A stretch of DNA of 64,000 nt from Arcobacter arenosus (GCF_005771535.1 NZ_VANU01000002.1:310001-374000); one strand, 5' to 3'. Positions 16,347 through 27,238 are shown, counted from the first letter of the stretch. Notes: generated from the letters alone by a model not told the origin. Made by a program: numbers and translations.

Positions 16347-17034
16347 CAATAAATAGAAAATGAGAATTTTCTATTGCATTTATCTTGAATAGATTCTCTT
16401 CTGTAATTTCACAGGCATCACCATTTTCTAAGGTAATTCCATTTATTGCAGAACTTCCTTCAATTTGGACAAAATATATTTGTCTATTTGGATTAATCTC
16501 ATATCTTAATTCCTTAGAAGCATCTAACTCACTAACATAAAAATTTACGTCTTGATAAAGTTTTATTGGTGCCTCACCATTTTGAGAAGAGACTATATTT
16601 AAAAGTTTATTTTCTCTTTCTTCTTTTTTGAATCTATGGGAACCATATAATCTTGGTAAACCTTTTTTAGGAGGCAATATCCAAATTTGAAGTAGTTTTA
16701 AATCTTTTGTTATGTTTAGATTATGTTCACTATGAAATATTCCATCTCCTGCACTTAAATATTGAACTTCTCCCCTTGTTAAAATCTCTTCATTTCCCAT
16801 TGAATCTTTGTGAGTAAGTTCCCCTTGTGTAATATAAGTAACTATTTCCATATTTTCATGGGGGTGTGTATCAAATCCTGAGTCTGGATGAATAATATCA
16901 TCATTTAAAACCCTTAAACATCCAAAGTTGATGTTTTGAGGGTTATAATATTGTGCAAAACTAAAATGAAAACGACTTTCAAGCCAACCGAGATTGGATG
17001 TTCCCATATTTTCTTTATTTAATTTTTTTATCAT
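16330..17034 (-). CDS. Pirin family protein
   Basis: Cupin-fold metalloprotein of 234 residues, related to E. coli YhhW (quercetin dioxygenase activity). The metal ligands are visible in FDTHPHENMEIVTYI and in SAGDGIFHSEHN. The start has the GWLESRFHFSFAQYYNP segment typical of the family. It is the last gene of the MarR-controlled run, 3 bp after the FMN reductase. With the dioxygenase and reductase in the same unit, a role in handling phenols, quinones or flavonoids is plausible but inferred. Confidence 0.9.
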   Translation of the reverse strand: MIKKLNKENMGTSNLGWLESRFHFSFAQYYNPQNINFGCLRVLNDDIIHPDSGFDTHPHENMEIVTYITQGELTHKDSMGNEEILTRGEVQYLSAGDGIFHSEHNLNITKDLKLLQIWILPPKKGLPRLYGSHRFKKEERENKLLNIVSSQNGEAPIKLYQDVNFYVSELDASKELRYEINPNRQIYFVQIEGSSAINGITLENGDACEITEENLFKINAIENSHFLFIEMEKR

Positions 17035-17037
17035 TAT

Positions 17038-17541
17038 TTACTCTTTTAACAATAAATAATATTGGTCTAAAATTCTTTCTAGACTCTCTTTTTCAATTGT
17101 AACTGTATAGCTTGTAATAATATCTCTAGGCATTACAATGGCACCTAATTTTGTTAACTGATTTCTAAAAGTATTTAAAAAGTCAACACCATTAGCTCCT
17201 GAATGTGTTGCAAGTTGGATTTTTTTAAGGGCAAATAATACTCTAAAATTATCACCAATTCTTGATATCCAAGCTATCATATTTAATAAAACAGGAGGTG
17301 CACTAAAGTTATATTCTGGAGATACAAAAATATAACCTTGTGCTTCTTCCATCTGTTTTGCTAAGTCAAGGGCTTTTTGTGGTATTCCATCATTTTGTTC
17401 TTTTTTAGTATCATACATAGGCAAATCTAATTCAACCAAATTAACAATTTTAGTATCATAGTTTTTACTGTTTAATTCTTTTTCAATTCTATCTGCAAGT
17501 TTTACATTTTCATTTAAACTTGATACAAATATCATAATCAT
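17038..17541 (-). CDS. NADPH-dependent FMN reductase family protein
   Basis: Flavodoxin-like reductase of 167 residues. The FMN-binding motif is seen in GYIFVSPEYNFSAPPVLLNMIAW (the SPEYN signature of the family at about residues 74-78), followed by LATHSGANG. Relatives reduce FMN, quinones, chromate or azo dyes. It sits between the ADP-ribosylglycohydrolase and pirin genes in the MarR-controlled operon. The start could be ATG 17541 or the ATG two codons further in. Confidence 0.87.
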   Translation of the reverse strand: MIMIFVSSLNENVKLADRIEKELNSKNYDTKIVNLVELDLPMYDTKKEQNDGIPQKALDLAKQMEEAQGYIFVSPEYNFSAPPVLLNMIAWISRIGDNFRVLFALKKIQLATHSGANGVDFLNTFRNQLTKLGAIVMPRDIITSYTVTIEKESLERILDQYYLLLKE

Positions 17542-17567
17542 TTTTTATCCTTTATAATATTTTAAAT

Positions 17568-18638
17568 CTAAATTTGACTAGCAAGTTCATCTGCTAGTTT
17601 TAGTAATTCTTCTTTTTCATTTAATCCATCAATAAATCTTTGTGGAATATTTTGAAAACCTACTTGTGCTCCAACTAGGGCACCTGTTAAAATAGACCTT
17701 GCTTGATTTTGTCCGCCACCATTTAGTGCATGTAAAATTGCTGATTCAAAATCATCTTTAAATCTAGCTGCTAAATAATAACAAGCAGGTAAGATATGAT
17801 AAATAGCACAAGGCATACCATATACAAAAGAAACTTTCCATGCAGGTTCTATTTTAATATCTTTGTCATTTGCTGCTTTTGCCATATATGAAGGTGACAG
17901 TAAAGCATCAGGTGAAGCAAAAAGTCCAATATTTGATGGATCCTTTGCACCAGCTTTTGGAGGTTGTAAATTATCTGATGTGACTGCGTGAAAAGGGAGG
18001 TCACCACTTTTTACAAGCTTCATTAATTTTGTAGAAATATTTTCGTCTAATATTTCACCTTTTATTAGTTGAGCTAAAACTGCTCCAAAGGCAACTGTCA
18101 TTGAACCAACAATATCATCAACTTGTGTTAAAAAAGTATTATGAGAAATTGTTTTTGCTAACATTTTTGGTTCATTTACATATCTTATTGCAAGGGCTAA
18201 AGTTCGCTCAATAGCTTCTGTTGTATCAGCACGACTGCCCACTTCATCCCATGAGAGTTTTTGTTCTACCCTTTGTCTATAAACCTCTCTTATTGATTGA
18301 GAAGTATAACCTCCTGGTCCATTCATAGGATTTCCGTCTATTTTTGTAAATAGTTCATTGTCAATTTTTTTGCAGAAATCTTTTTGGTTGTAACCATTAT
18401 TATCAAGTATTGAATTTATCATTAATTTTAAGATATATCCTGATTGGGATAAATCACCTTTTTTCTGATTTTCATGGTATCTACCTTCTTTAGGAGATGT
18501 AAAATCAGTTATCCATTTTCCATAATCTTTATACTGCTCTTCCAAATCGTAATACCAGTGGCACCCAAGTGCAATGGCATCTCCAATAAAAGCACCTAGT
18601 ATTGCACCCTTTGCTCTATCTTTTGTTGAGATTTCCAT
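17568..18638 (-). CDS. ADP-ribosylglycohydrolase family protein
   Basis: DraG-type hydrolase, 356 residues. The N-terminal GAILGAFIGDAIALGCHWYYD carries the first metal-binding acidic site, and NGGGQNQARSILTGALVGAQVG near residues 307-328 is the second conserved region. In most family members the second site reads D-D or GDTDS; here it reads GGGQNQAR, so one of the metal aspartates appears replaced. It may remove ADP-ribose from protein or nucleic acid or hydrolyse an ADP-ribose derivative. Its presence in a MarR-regulated redox operon is unusual. It begins 4 bp after the dioxygenase gene. Confidence 0.82.
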   Translation of the reverse strand: MEISTKDRAKGAILGAFIGDAIALGCHWYYDLEEQYKDYGKWITDFTSPKEGRYHENQKKGDLSQSGYILKLMINSILDNNGYNQKDFCKKIDNELFTKIDGNPMNGPGGYTSQSIREVYRQRVEQKLSWDEVGSRADTTEAIERTLALAIRYVNEPKMLAKTISHNTFLTQVDDIVGSMTVAFGAVLAQLIKGEILDENISTKLMKLVKSGDLPFHAVTSDNLQPPKAGAKDPSNIGLFASPDALLSPSYMAKAANDKDIKIEPAWKVSFVYGMPCAIYHILPACYYLAARFKDDFESAILHALNGGGQNQARSILTGALVGAQVGFQNIPQRFIDGLNEKEELLKLADELASQI

Positions 18639-18642
18639 TTCC

Positions 18643-19410
18643 TCATCCTTTAAAAACTATGCTATCCATTGAGAGGTTACCATGCATATAAACATTATTT
18701 GCACTTTCTCCAATTTTATCTTTTGAGCTACCAATATTCACTAATAATGGGATAAAATGTTCCAAAGTAGGGTGATTTTGTCTTAAAAATGGGGCTTTTT
18801 CTATAAGGTTTTTATAATTACCTAATTTTAAATTTTCTGTAACAAAATCGTGAAATTTTATTGAATAATCTTTAACATCTTTTGTATTTTCATCCCAATT
18901 AATATCCATTAAATTATGGGTTAAAGAGCCACTGCCAATAATCAATGTATTTTCTCTTAATGGCTGTAATATTTCACCCATTTTTATATAATCTTCTTCA
19001 GTAAATGTTTGGGGGATTGATAATTGTAATACTGGAACATCAGCATCTGGATACATAAATCTTAATACTGACCATACTCCATGGTCATATCCACCTCTAA
19101 AATCATCTTTTTCTATGCTAATACCATTTTGTTCAAATAATAAAGCTATTTCATCACTTTTTTCTTTACTACTAATTGCATCATATTTTAAATCATATAA
19201 CTCTTTTGGAAAACCATAAAAGTCATAAATTAAAGAGGGTGACTCTTCGTATAATATCTTCAAATTTTTTGTCACCCAATGAGCAGATATTACCAAGATA
19301 AATTCAGGTTTTTTATATGTTGATGGTAAGTTTTGAAAAAATCTTGTTGTACTATTATCTCTTAACATCAACATTGGTGAACCATGTGAAATAAATATAC
19401 TTGGTAACAT
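18643..19410 (-). CDS. DODA-type extradiol ring-opening dioxygenase
   Basis: LigB-superfamily dioxygenase, 255 residues, similar to E. coli YgiD and plant 4,5-DOPA dioxygenase. Metal-binding histidines lie in IFISHGSPMLML, VISAHWV and YDHGVWSVLRFMYPDADVPV; GSGSLTHNL holds another conserved histidine. It should open catechol-type rings. Its place behind yceI under a MarR regulator matches catechol/quinone-inducible operons such as the MhqR system of Bacillus, where extradiol dioxygenases detoxify catechols. GAGGAA precedes the ATG. Confidence 0.88.
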   Translation of the reverse strand: MLPSIFISHGSPMLMLRDNSTTRFFQNLPSTYKKPEFILVISAHWVTKNLKILYEESPSLIYDFYGFPKELYDLKYDAISSKEKSDEIALLFEQNGISIEKDDFRGGYDHGVWSVLRFMYPDADVPVLQLSIPQTFTEEDYIKMGEILQPLRENTLIIGSGSLTHNLMDINWDENTKDVKDYSIKFHDFVTENLKLGNYKNLIEKAPFLRQNHPTLEHFIPLLVNIGSSKDKIGESANNVYMHGNLSMDSIVFKG

Positions 19411-19435
19411 TCTCTAATTCCTCTTTTAATCTAAA

Positions 19436-20002
19436 TTATTTAGCTTCAATACCTTCTAATTCAACGATAATTTTTACAGTTTCATCAACAACAACTCCAC
19501 CAGCTTCTAAAGCTTTGTTCCAGTTAACACCATAATCTTTTCTATTAACTTTCCCTGAAATCTCTACACCAACTCTTTTATTTCCCCATGGATCTGTAAC
19601 TGTAGCTGTGTTTTCAATATCAAATTCAACATCTTTAGTTACACCTCTCATTGTAAATTTTCCATATGCTTTTTCATCTTCAATTTTATCTACTTTAAAA
19701 GTGATAGTTGGGTATTTACCCGCATCAAAGAAATCTGCTGATTTTAGGTGACCATCTCTTTTTTCATTATCAGTATTAATTGATGCAACTTCAACTGTAC
19801 CATCTACTGAAGTAACTTTTCCAGATTTTTCATCAAACTCAAATGAGCCACTAAATTTATCAAATTTTCCTGTTACATTTGAGATCATTAAGTGCTTAAC
19901 TTTAAATCCAACATTTGAGTGACTTGCATCTACATTGTAAGTTCCTGCATATAATGCACCTGCTGCTAAAATCGATGCCATTCCTAGTTTTATTAGTTTC
20001 AT
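19436..20002 (-). CDS. YceI family periplasmic lipid-binding protein
   Basis: 188-residue lipocalin-like protein with signal peptide MKLIKLGMASILAAGALYAG. The mature part opens with YNVDASHSNVGFKVKHLMISNV, the family signature, followed by KFDKFSGSFEFD and KRDGHLKSADFFDAGKYPTITF. YceI proteins bind isoprenoid quinones or similar lipids in the periplasm. A 16-bp palindrome matching the MarR operator lies directly in front at 20023-20038, so it is likely part of the same regulon and possibly has its own promoter. Confidence 0.93.
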   Translation of the reverse strand: MKLIKLGMASILAAGALYAGTYNVDASHSNVGFKVKHLMISNVTGKFDKFSGSFEFDEKSGKVTSVDGTVEVASINTDNEKRDGHLKSADFFDAGKYPTITFKVDKIEDEKAYGKFTMRGVTKDVEFDIENTATVTDPWGNKRVGVEISGKVNRKDYGVNWNKALEAGGVVVDETVKIIVELEGIEAK

Positions 20003-20022
20003 AATATATATCCTTATTTTAA

Positions 20023-20038
20023 ATTACTAATTAGTAAT
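20023..20038 (-). promoter_or_regulatory. MarR operator in front of yceI
   Basis: Perfect palindrome ATTACTAATTAGTAAT, 21 bp before the yceI ATG. Its core TACTAATTAGTA is identical to the site inside the marR promoter at 20535-20546. Confidence 0.75.
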
Positions 20039-20059
20039 ATTAAGTTAAAAAAAAGTTTA

Positions 20060-20509
20060 CTAAGCTTTGTAAACTTTTCTCAACAACGTGTATAAAGTAT
20101 CAAGTTCCTCTTCATTTAAAACATCCATATAATCATGAATATTTTTTGCATGTTGTGGAAAAAGTGATTTCATTTTATCTCTACCTTTTTGGCTTATAGA
20201 TAAAATACTTCCCCTTTTATCTTCTGGATTTGGTATTGCTGTAATCCATCCATCTCTTTTTAGATTTTTTACAACAACTGTAATATTACCTGGAGTACTC
20301 ATTGTAAACTTGGTAATAGCTCCAATAGATAAATCACCTCTATGATAAAGAACTTCAAGTACTTTAAACTGAATAAACGTTAAGTTATGTTCTGAAAAAT
20401 ATTTAATCTCTTGTGTAGCAAATCTATTATAGGTTTTTACTATTTGAACCCATGTTTTCATTGCTTGGTCTGTTTTTTTACCGTAACTGATTAAACTTCT
20501 TTTTTCCAT
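20060..20509 (-). CDS. MarR family transcriptional regulator
   Basis: 149-residue winged-helix repressor. Helices FIQFKVLEVLYHRGDLSIGAITK and the recognition helix STPGNITVVVKNLKRDGWI are followed by the wing EDKRGSILSISQKG. There is no cysteine, so sensing by cysteine oxidation as in OhrR or YodB is excluded; ligand binding as in MhqR is more likely. AGGAG precedes the ATG. Its promoter is a near-perfect housekeeping type with an operator between -35 and -10, so it almost certainly represses itself. The downstream yceI-dioxygenase-ADP-ribosylhydrolase-reductase-pirin run is the probable regulon. Confidence 0.92.
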   Translation of the reverse strand: MEKRSLISYGKKTDQAMKTWVQIVKTYNRFATQEIKYFSEHNLTFIQFKVLEVLYHRGDLSIGAITKFTMSTPGNITVVVKNLKRDGWITAIPNPEDKRGSILSISQKGRDKMKSLFPQHAKNIHDYMDVLNEEELDTLYTLLRKVYKA

Positions 20510-20527
20510 TTGATAACTCCTGATGAA

Positions 20528-20557
20528 ATTATAGTACTAATTAGTAGTACTTGTCAA
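20528..20557 (-). promoter_or_regulatory. marR promoter, consensus -35 and -10
   Basis: On the minus strand TTGACA (20557 to 20552) and TATAAT (20533 to 20528) are separated by 18 bases. Both hexamers match the sigma-70 consensus exactly, which is striking in a group where -35 boxes are usually degenerate. Confidence 0.85.
20535..20546 (-). promoter_or_regulatory. MarR operator inside the marR promoter spacer
   Basis: TACTAATTAGTA lies wholly between the -35 and -10 boxes, a classic repressing position. The same 12-bp core is found before yceI and, with one change, at 20576-20587. Confidence 0.8.
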
Positions 20558-20575
20558 GGGGTAAAGTAAATTTAC

Positions 20576-20587
20576 TACTAGTTAGTA
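20576..20587 (-). promoter_or_regulatory. Second, upstream MarR operator
   Basis: TACTAGTTAGTA, extended to ACTACTA-GT-TAGTAGT over 16 bases. It is centred 41 bp from the operator at 20535-20546, about four helical turns, which would allow cooperative binding or looping. Confidence 0.65.
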
Positions 20588-20603
20588 GTATTTTTTATCT
20601 ATC

Positions 20604-20626
20604 TAGAGCCCAATGATAGGGCTTTA
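20604..20626 (-). terminator. Probable hairpin after the LysE-type gene
   Basis: TAGAGCCC (20604-20611) and GGGCTTTA (20619-20626) pair with one wobble around a 7-base loop. On the minus strand it follows the LysE-type gene, but the T-run after it is poor. Confidence 0.4.
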
Positions 20627-20652
20627 GAAAAATTCAAAAATTTTTTAAATTT

Positions 20653-21276
20653 TTAAGCTTTTTTTGCAGTAGACATAAAAATTGCTGCTAAAATTAAAAA
20701 AGAACCAGTAATTCTATTTTGAATTTTCATTGCTTTTACATCTTTTATTAAAAATTTTAATTTTGAAGCCATAGATGAATAACCTGTCATTACAAATATA
20801 TCTATAATACATAAAGTTGAAACTATAATGATAAACTGTAACCATAATGATTCATTTGGATTTAGAAATTGTGGGATAAAAGCAACTAGAAAAACTGTAG
20901 CTTTTGCATTTGTTAAGTTTATCAAAGTTGCAGTGAGAAAAGATTTTTTTGCACTATATGCCTTTAATTGTTCCCCCTCTTCAACCATTTCAACTTTTTC
21001 AAAAATTTTTGAAAGTCCAAGATAAACTAAATAAAGTACACCTATCCATTTTATTATATTAAAAAGCATAACTGATTTCATAATTAAAGCACCTAAACCA
21101 ATTACAACAACAAAAGTTTGTGCAAAAAGTCCAAGTTGTAAACCAAAAATTGCAGCATACGATTTTTTTAATCCATATTTAATCCCATGATTCATTGATA
21201 CAACTGCACCAGCACCTGGTGAAATAGAAATAGCTAAAGAAGCTAAAAAAAGAGTTAGCCAAACATCAAATTCCAT
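20653..21276 (-). CDS. LysE/RhtB family amino-acid exporter
   Basis: 207-residue membrane protein with six predicted helices. The N-terminal segment FLASLAISISPGAGAVVSMNHGIKYG carries the family's S-PGP-like motif (here SPGAG). AFIPQFLNPN in the middle is also typical. Such proteins export amino acids, homoserine lactone or related compounds. The gene is separate from marR, since a hairpin and two operators lie between. Confidence 0.88.
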   Translation of the reverse strand: MEFDVWLTLFLASLAISISPGAGAVVSMNHGIKYGLKKSYAAIFGLQLGLFAQTFVVVIGLGALIMKSVMLFNIIKWIGVLYLVYLGLSKIFEKVEMVEEGEQLKAYSAKKSFLTATLINLTNAKATVFLVAFIPQFLNPNESLWLQFIIIVSTLCIIDIFVMTGYSSMASKLKFLIKDVKAMKIQNRITGSFLILAAIFMSTAKKA

Positions 21277-21419
21277 AAAAAACCTTTTTTTATTATATGT
21301 GAAATTATATTTTAAAAGTAATAAAAAGGCAAAAAAATTGTTTAACCTCTTCGTAATAAAATTTTGGCTAATATATCATGCTTTACTAAAATGAGATTTA
21401 ATTATAGAGGATAGAAGAT

Positions 21420-22523
21420 ATGCTTTTAACACCAGGACCAACTCCTGTACCAGAGTTTGTTAGAAAGGCAATGGCTGATGTAACAATTCATCACAGAACA
21501 CCAGAGTTTGAAAAAATATTTGAAGAAACTAGAAATTTATTATTAGAATTATTTGATATGCCTGAAGTTGTTATGCTTGCATCAAGTGGAACAGGAGCTA
21601 TGGAAGCTTGTGTTACTAACTTAACAGCAAAAAAAGCTATAACAATTAATTCAGGAAAGTTTGGAGATAGATTTGGAAAAATCTGCGATGCATATGGAAT
21701 TGAAAAAGTAGAAATTAAAAACGAATGGGATACTCCCGTATCTGTTGATGCAGTTGTAGAAGCTGTAAAAAATGATAATGATATCGATGCAATTTTTATT
21801 CAAATATGCGAAAGTGCAGGGGGATTAAGACATCCTGTTGAACAAATTGCTGCAGAGGTTAAAAAAATTAATCCAGATGTTATGATTGTTGCTGATGGGA
21901 TTACTGCTATTGGAGTTGAAAAAGTTGATACTACTAATCTTGATGCAGTTATTACTGGAAGTCAAAAGGCTTTAATGTTACCTCCAGGTTTAGCTATTAT
22001 TGGATTATCTGATAAAGCAGTAGAAAAAATAGAAGGTGCACAAAAAGGTTATTACTTTAATCTTGCAACTGAAATTAAAAAACAAAGAACAAATACTACA
22101 GCTTGGACTGCAGCTACAACTTTAACAATTGGTCTTAGAGCAATCTTAAAAGAGTTAAAATCAATTGGATTTGAAAATTTATATGCTGAAACTAAAAAAA
22201 GAGCGGAAGCAACAAGAGCAGCTATGATATCTATTGGATGTGAAATTTATCCAAAAACACCAGCAAACTCTATGACAACAGTTTATACAGAACATGCACC
22301 TGCTATTAGAAATATTTTAAAAACAAAATATAATGTAAATATTGCAGGTGGACAAGACCATATTAAAAAATTAATTTTTAGAATTAACCACATGGGTCTA
22401 GTTGAAGATTTTGAAGCTTCTTGGGCTGTAAATGCTATTGAGTTAGCAATGGATGAATTAGGTTTAAGAAAATTTGATGGAACAGCAAATAAAGTTTTTG
22501 CAGAAAAAATGTTTTTAGGGTAA
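21420..22523 (+). CDS. Class V aminotransferase (serine-pyruvate/alanine-glyoxylate type)
   Basis: PLP enzyme of 367 residues. The start LLTPGPTPVPEFVRKAM and HHRTPEFEKIF are typical of the alanine-glyoxylate/serine-pyruvate group; the PLP lysine is in ITGSQKALMLPPGLA, and the phosphate-binding SSGTGAMEA is present. It likely transfers amino groups between serine or alanine and glyoxylate or pyruvate, and related proteins are sometimes labelled phosphoserine aminotransferase-like. It is 2 bp before hisZ and starts a plus-strand run through carA. AGAGGATAGAAG precedes the ATG. Confidence 0.9.
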   Translation: MLLTPGPTPVPEFVRKAMADVTIHHRTPEFEKIFEETRNLLLELFDMPEVVMLASSGTGAMEACVTNLTAKKAITINSGKFGDRFGKICDAYGIEKVEIKNEWDTPVSVDAVVEAVKNDNDIDAIFIQICESAGGLRHPVEQIAAEVKKINPDVMIVADGITAIGVEKVDTTNLDAVITGSQKALMLPPGLAIIGLSDKAVEKIEGAQKGYYFNLATEIKKQRTNTTAWTAATTLTIGLRAILKELKSIGFENLYAETKKRAEATRAAMISIGCEIYPKTPANSMTTVYTEHAPAIRNILKTKYNVNIAGGQDHIKKLIFRINHMGLVEDFEASWAVNAIELAMDELGLRKFDGTANKVFAEKMFLG

Positions 22524-22525
22524 AT

Positions 22526-24624
<2,099 letters not shown>

Positions 24625-24628
24625 GCCA

Positions 24629-25180
24629 ATGAGAATGAAATTACATCACACACCATATATTTCTAGAAGAATTTCAAGAGATTTGGTAAGCTGTGATCTA
24701 GTAGAAGTAAGAAAAACTAGAGAAGAAATAGCAGACGAAATAGAAAAAATATTAGATCAAGATATTGAAAAAGAACATGAGCTAGATGAAAAAGTTGCAG
24801 ATGTTTTAGAAGCTCAGCAAGAAGAGATTGAGTATTTAAATGCTGATTATAGACAACTTTTTTGGCTTGCTAAAAAAAGAATGGCTAATGAGTTTGGTGT
24901 TATATTAAACAATGAAGATAGATATTCTGATATTGCACATAAAATATTAGATTATTTATGGGAAGAAGATTATATCCATTATACATGTTCAGATAATAAA
25001 ATTAAAAATGTAATTTTTGAATCAATTGATGAGTTTTTAAAAGGCTTTGAAAAAGCAGATGATAAAGTTATGGAAAAGATTAAAAATTATAAAAGAAAAC
25101 TTATTCCAGGAACAGATGAATACGATATTGTTTATCATAGATTATATGAAGAAGAACTAATTAAACGAGGGTTAATGTAA
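24629..25180 (+). CDS. DUF507 protein with two DUF507 units
   Basis: 183 residues, about twice the length of a single DUF507 domain (about 90). The first half (residues 1-92) has SRRISRDLVSCDLVEVRKTREE and DYRQLFWLAKKRMANEFGVIL, the usual end of the domain. The second half repeats the layout with DIAHKILDYLWEEDYI and ends PGTDEYDIVYHRLYEEEL. It is strongly charged and helical; the function of the family is unknown. It lies in tight order between purA and carA. Confidence 0.87.
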   Translation: MRMKLHHTPYISRRISRDLVSCDLVEVRKTREEIADEIEKILDQDIEKEHELDEKVADVLEAQQEEIEYLNADYRQLFWLAKKRMANEFGVILNNEDRYSDIAHKILDYLWEEDYIHYTCSDNKIKNVIFESIDEFLKGFEKADDKVMEKIKNYKRKLIPGTDEYDIVYHRLYEEELIKRGLM

Positions 25181-25181
25181 G

Positions 25182-26300
25182 ATGCAAAAAGTATGGATTT
25201 ATATTGAAAATGGTACGTTTTTAGAGGCTAACTCTTTTGGTGCTACAGGAACAACAGTTGGTGAGATTGTATTTAATACATCATTAACTGGTTACCAAGA
25301 GATAATAACTGATCCAAGTTATGCAGGGCAATTTGTAACTTTTACAATGCCAGAGATTGGAAATGTTGGTATAAATGATGATGATATGGAGAGTTCTACT
25401 GCATATTGTAAAGGTATTTTAGTTAGAAATTATCACCATGAATATTCAAATTATAGAGCTCAAGGTGATTTAGATTCATTATTAAAAGATAACAATGTAC
25501 TTGGAATTTGTAATATTGATACTAGATACTTAACTAAAATGTTAAGAGATGAAGGGGCAATGATGATGATTGCTTCTACTGAAATTAGTGATAAAGATGA
25601 ATTAGCTAAAAAATTAGCTGAGAGTCCTAGAATTGAAGATGTAAATTATATTAAAGAAGTTTCAACAAAAGAAAGCTACATTCATAAAAATGGAGCTTGG
25701 AATCATGAAGTTCAAGCATATAACAAAGCTGTAATGAGTGATAAAAAAGTTGTAGTAATTGATTTTGGTGTAAAAAGAAATATACTAAACGAGCTTGTTG
25801 AATCAGGTCTTGAGGTTGAAGTAGTACCAGCTACATTTAAAGCAGATGATTTAATTGCTAGATTTGAAGCAGGTGAAATAGGAGGAATCTTCCTATCAAA
25901 TGGTCCTGGTGACCCACTAACTTTAACAGAAGAGAAAAAAGAAGTTCAAAAACTTATTGATAAAGATATTCCAATGTTTGCAATTTGTTTAGGACATCAG
26001 ATGTTATCAATTGCACATGGTTTTGATACTTATAAATTAAAATTTGGACAACATGGTGGAAACCATCCTGTTGCTAATAATGGAATTGTTGAAATCACTG
26101 CACAAAATCATAACTATAATGTTCCTGATAACATTACAGAAATTGCAGATATAACACATATAAATCTATTCGACAATACAATTGAAGGTGTTAAATATAA
26201 GAATAAACCAATATTCTCAGTTCAACATCACCCAGAAGCAAGTCCGGGACCTCATGAATCAAAATATATTTTTGATGAATTCGCAAAGATAGTAAAATAA
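25182..26300 (+). CDS. carA: Carbamoyl-phosphate synthase small subunit
   Basis: Glutaminase subunit that supplies ammonia to CarB for arginine and pyrimidine synthesis. 372 residues, normal length. The N-terminal domain has GEIVFNTSLTGYQEIITDPSY; the class I amidotransferase domain has the nucleophile in FAICLGHQML and the histidine-glutamate pair in SVQHHPEASPGPHES. It starts 1 bp after the DUF507 gene. The last four codons form half of a 32-bp palindrome. Confidence 0.97.
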   Translation: MQKVWIYIENGTFLEANSFGATGTTVGEIVFNTSLTGYQEIITDPSYAGQFVTFTMPEIGNVGINDDDMESSTAYCKGILVRNYHHEYSNYRAQGDLDSLLKDNNVLGICNIDTRYLTKMLRDEGAMMMIASTEISDKDELAKKLAESPRIEDVNYIKEVSTKESYIHKNGAWNHEVQAYNKAVMSDKKVVVIDFGVKRNILNELVESGLEVEVVPATFKADDLIARFEAGEIGGIFLSNGPGDPLTLTEEKKEVQKLIDKDIPMFAICLGHQMLSIAHGFDTYKLKFGQHGGNHPVANNGIVEITAQNHNYNVPDNITEIADITHINLFDNTIEGVKYKNKPIFSVQHHPEASPGPHESKYIFDEFAKIVK

Positions 26301-26319
26301 GTTAACTTATTTTACTATC
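26288..26319. terminator. 32-bp perfect palindrome spanning the carA stop codon
   Basis: GATAGTAAAATAAGTT followed at once by its reverse complement AACTTATTTTACTATC. The stop TAA is at 26298-26300. A T-run does not follow, so it may be a terminator with an internal T-run or a 3' stabilising hairpin. Confidence 0.55.
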
Positions 26320-26344
26320 AATCATAAATACTCTAGTCTAAATT

Positions 26345-27220
26345 TTGGAAAACAAAAAAGCTATCTTTATTTTTTTATTACTTGGGATTATTTGGGGCAG
26401 TAATTTTATATATATGAAATTAGCCACTGTTTATATAAGTGAGTTACAAGTTGTATTCTTAAGGGTTTTATTTGGGTTTATACCAGTTTTAATTTACACA
26501 ATATACAAAAAAACTATGAGAATAGAGCATTTCAAATATGCCTTTCATTTTTTTATTATGTCACTTCTTGGAGCATCAGTTTATTATTACTATTTCGTAA
26601 AAGCTTCTTCATTACTTTTATCAGGAATTACTGGTGCACTTAGTGCTTCTGTTCCTTTATTCGCGTTTATTTTGGCTGTTATATTTTTAAAAGATGAGAA
26701 GTTAGATAAAAGATTATTTGGAATATTATTGGGTTTAATTGGAGTTGTTTTAATTGCAAAACCTTATGAACTTGATGTGTTTGAGTCAAATATTGAAGGG
26801 ATTAAAGCTATTATACTTGGCTCACTTGTTGTTGGTTCATCTTTTGTATATGCAAAAAGATTTATAAGCCCTTTGAAAATACATTTCTCTGCGCTTACTA
26901 CTTATCAATTAGCTTTTGCTACTATTACCTTATCCTTGTTTGTTGATTATAATGGAATATCAAATATTACATTAAATTTAAATGTTTTATTGGGAACAAT
27001 TATTGGTTTAGGTTTATTAGGAACAGGTTTAGCTTTTATTTTGTATTATTATCTAATTGAGCATTTAGGTGCAGTTAGAGCATCCTCTGCAACTTATTTA
27101 CCACCAATTGTAGCATTGTTAATTGGTTTTTTTATTGTTGGTGAAGATATAGATTTAATAGATTTAATGGGTACTGTTTTAATCTTATTTGGAGTTTATA
27201 TGATAAATAGAAAAGTTTAA
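26345..27220 (+). CDS. EamA/DMT family transporter
   Basis: 291-residue membrane protein with ten predicted helices in two EamA repeats; each has the GxIWGSNFIYMKLA-like or GTGLAFILYYYLIEHLGA signature. DMT proteins usually export amino acids or other metabolites. The only start that keeps helix 1 is TTG 26345, since a stop lies at 26339-26341. No clear ribosome-binding site is seen; the next ATG (about codon 24) would remove the first helix. Its stop overlaps that of pgpA. Confidence 0.85.
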   Translation: MENKKAIFIFLLLGIIWGSNFIYMKLATVYISELQVVFLRVLFGFIPVLIYTIYKKTMRIEHFKYAFHFFIMSLLGASVYYYYFVKASSLLLSGITGALSASVPLFAFILAVIFLKDEKLDKRLFGILLGLIGVVLIAKPYELDVFESNIEGIKAIILGSLVVGSSFVYAKRFISPLKIHFSALTTYQLAFATITLSLFVDYNGISNITLNLNVLLGTIIGLGLLGTGLAFILYYYLIEHLGAVRASSATYLPPIVALLIGFFIVGEDIDLIDLMGTVLILFGVYMINRKV

Positions 27221-27238
27221 ATTAAAAACTTTTCTATT
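27206..27238. terminator. Bidirectional terminator over two convergent stop codons
   Basis: AATAGAAAAGTTT (27206-27218), 7-base loop, AAACTTTTCTATT (27226-27238). The stop codons of the DMT gene (27218-27220) and pgpA (27217-27219) both lie in it. Confidence 0.65.
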
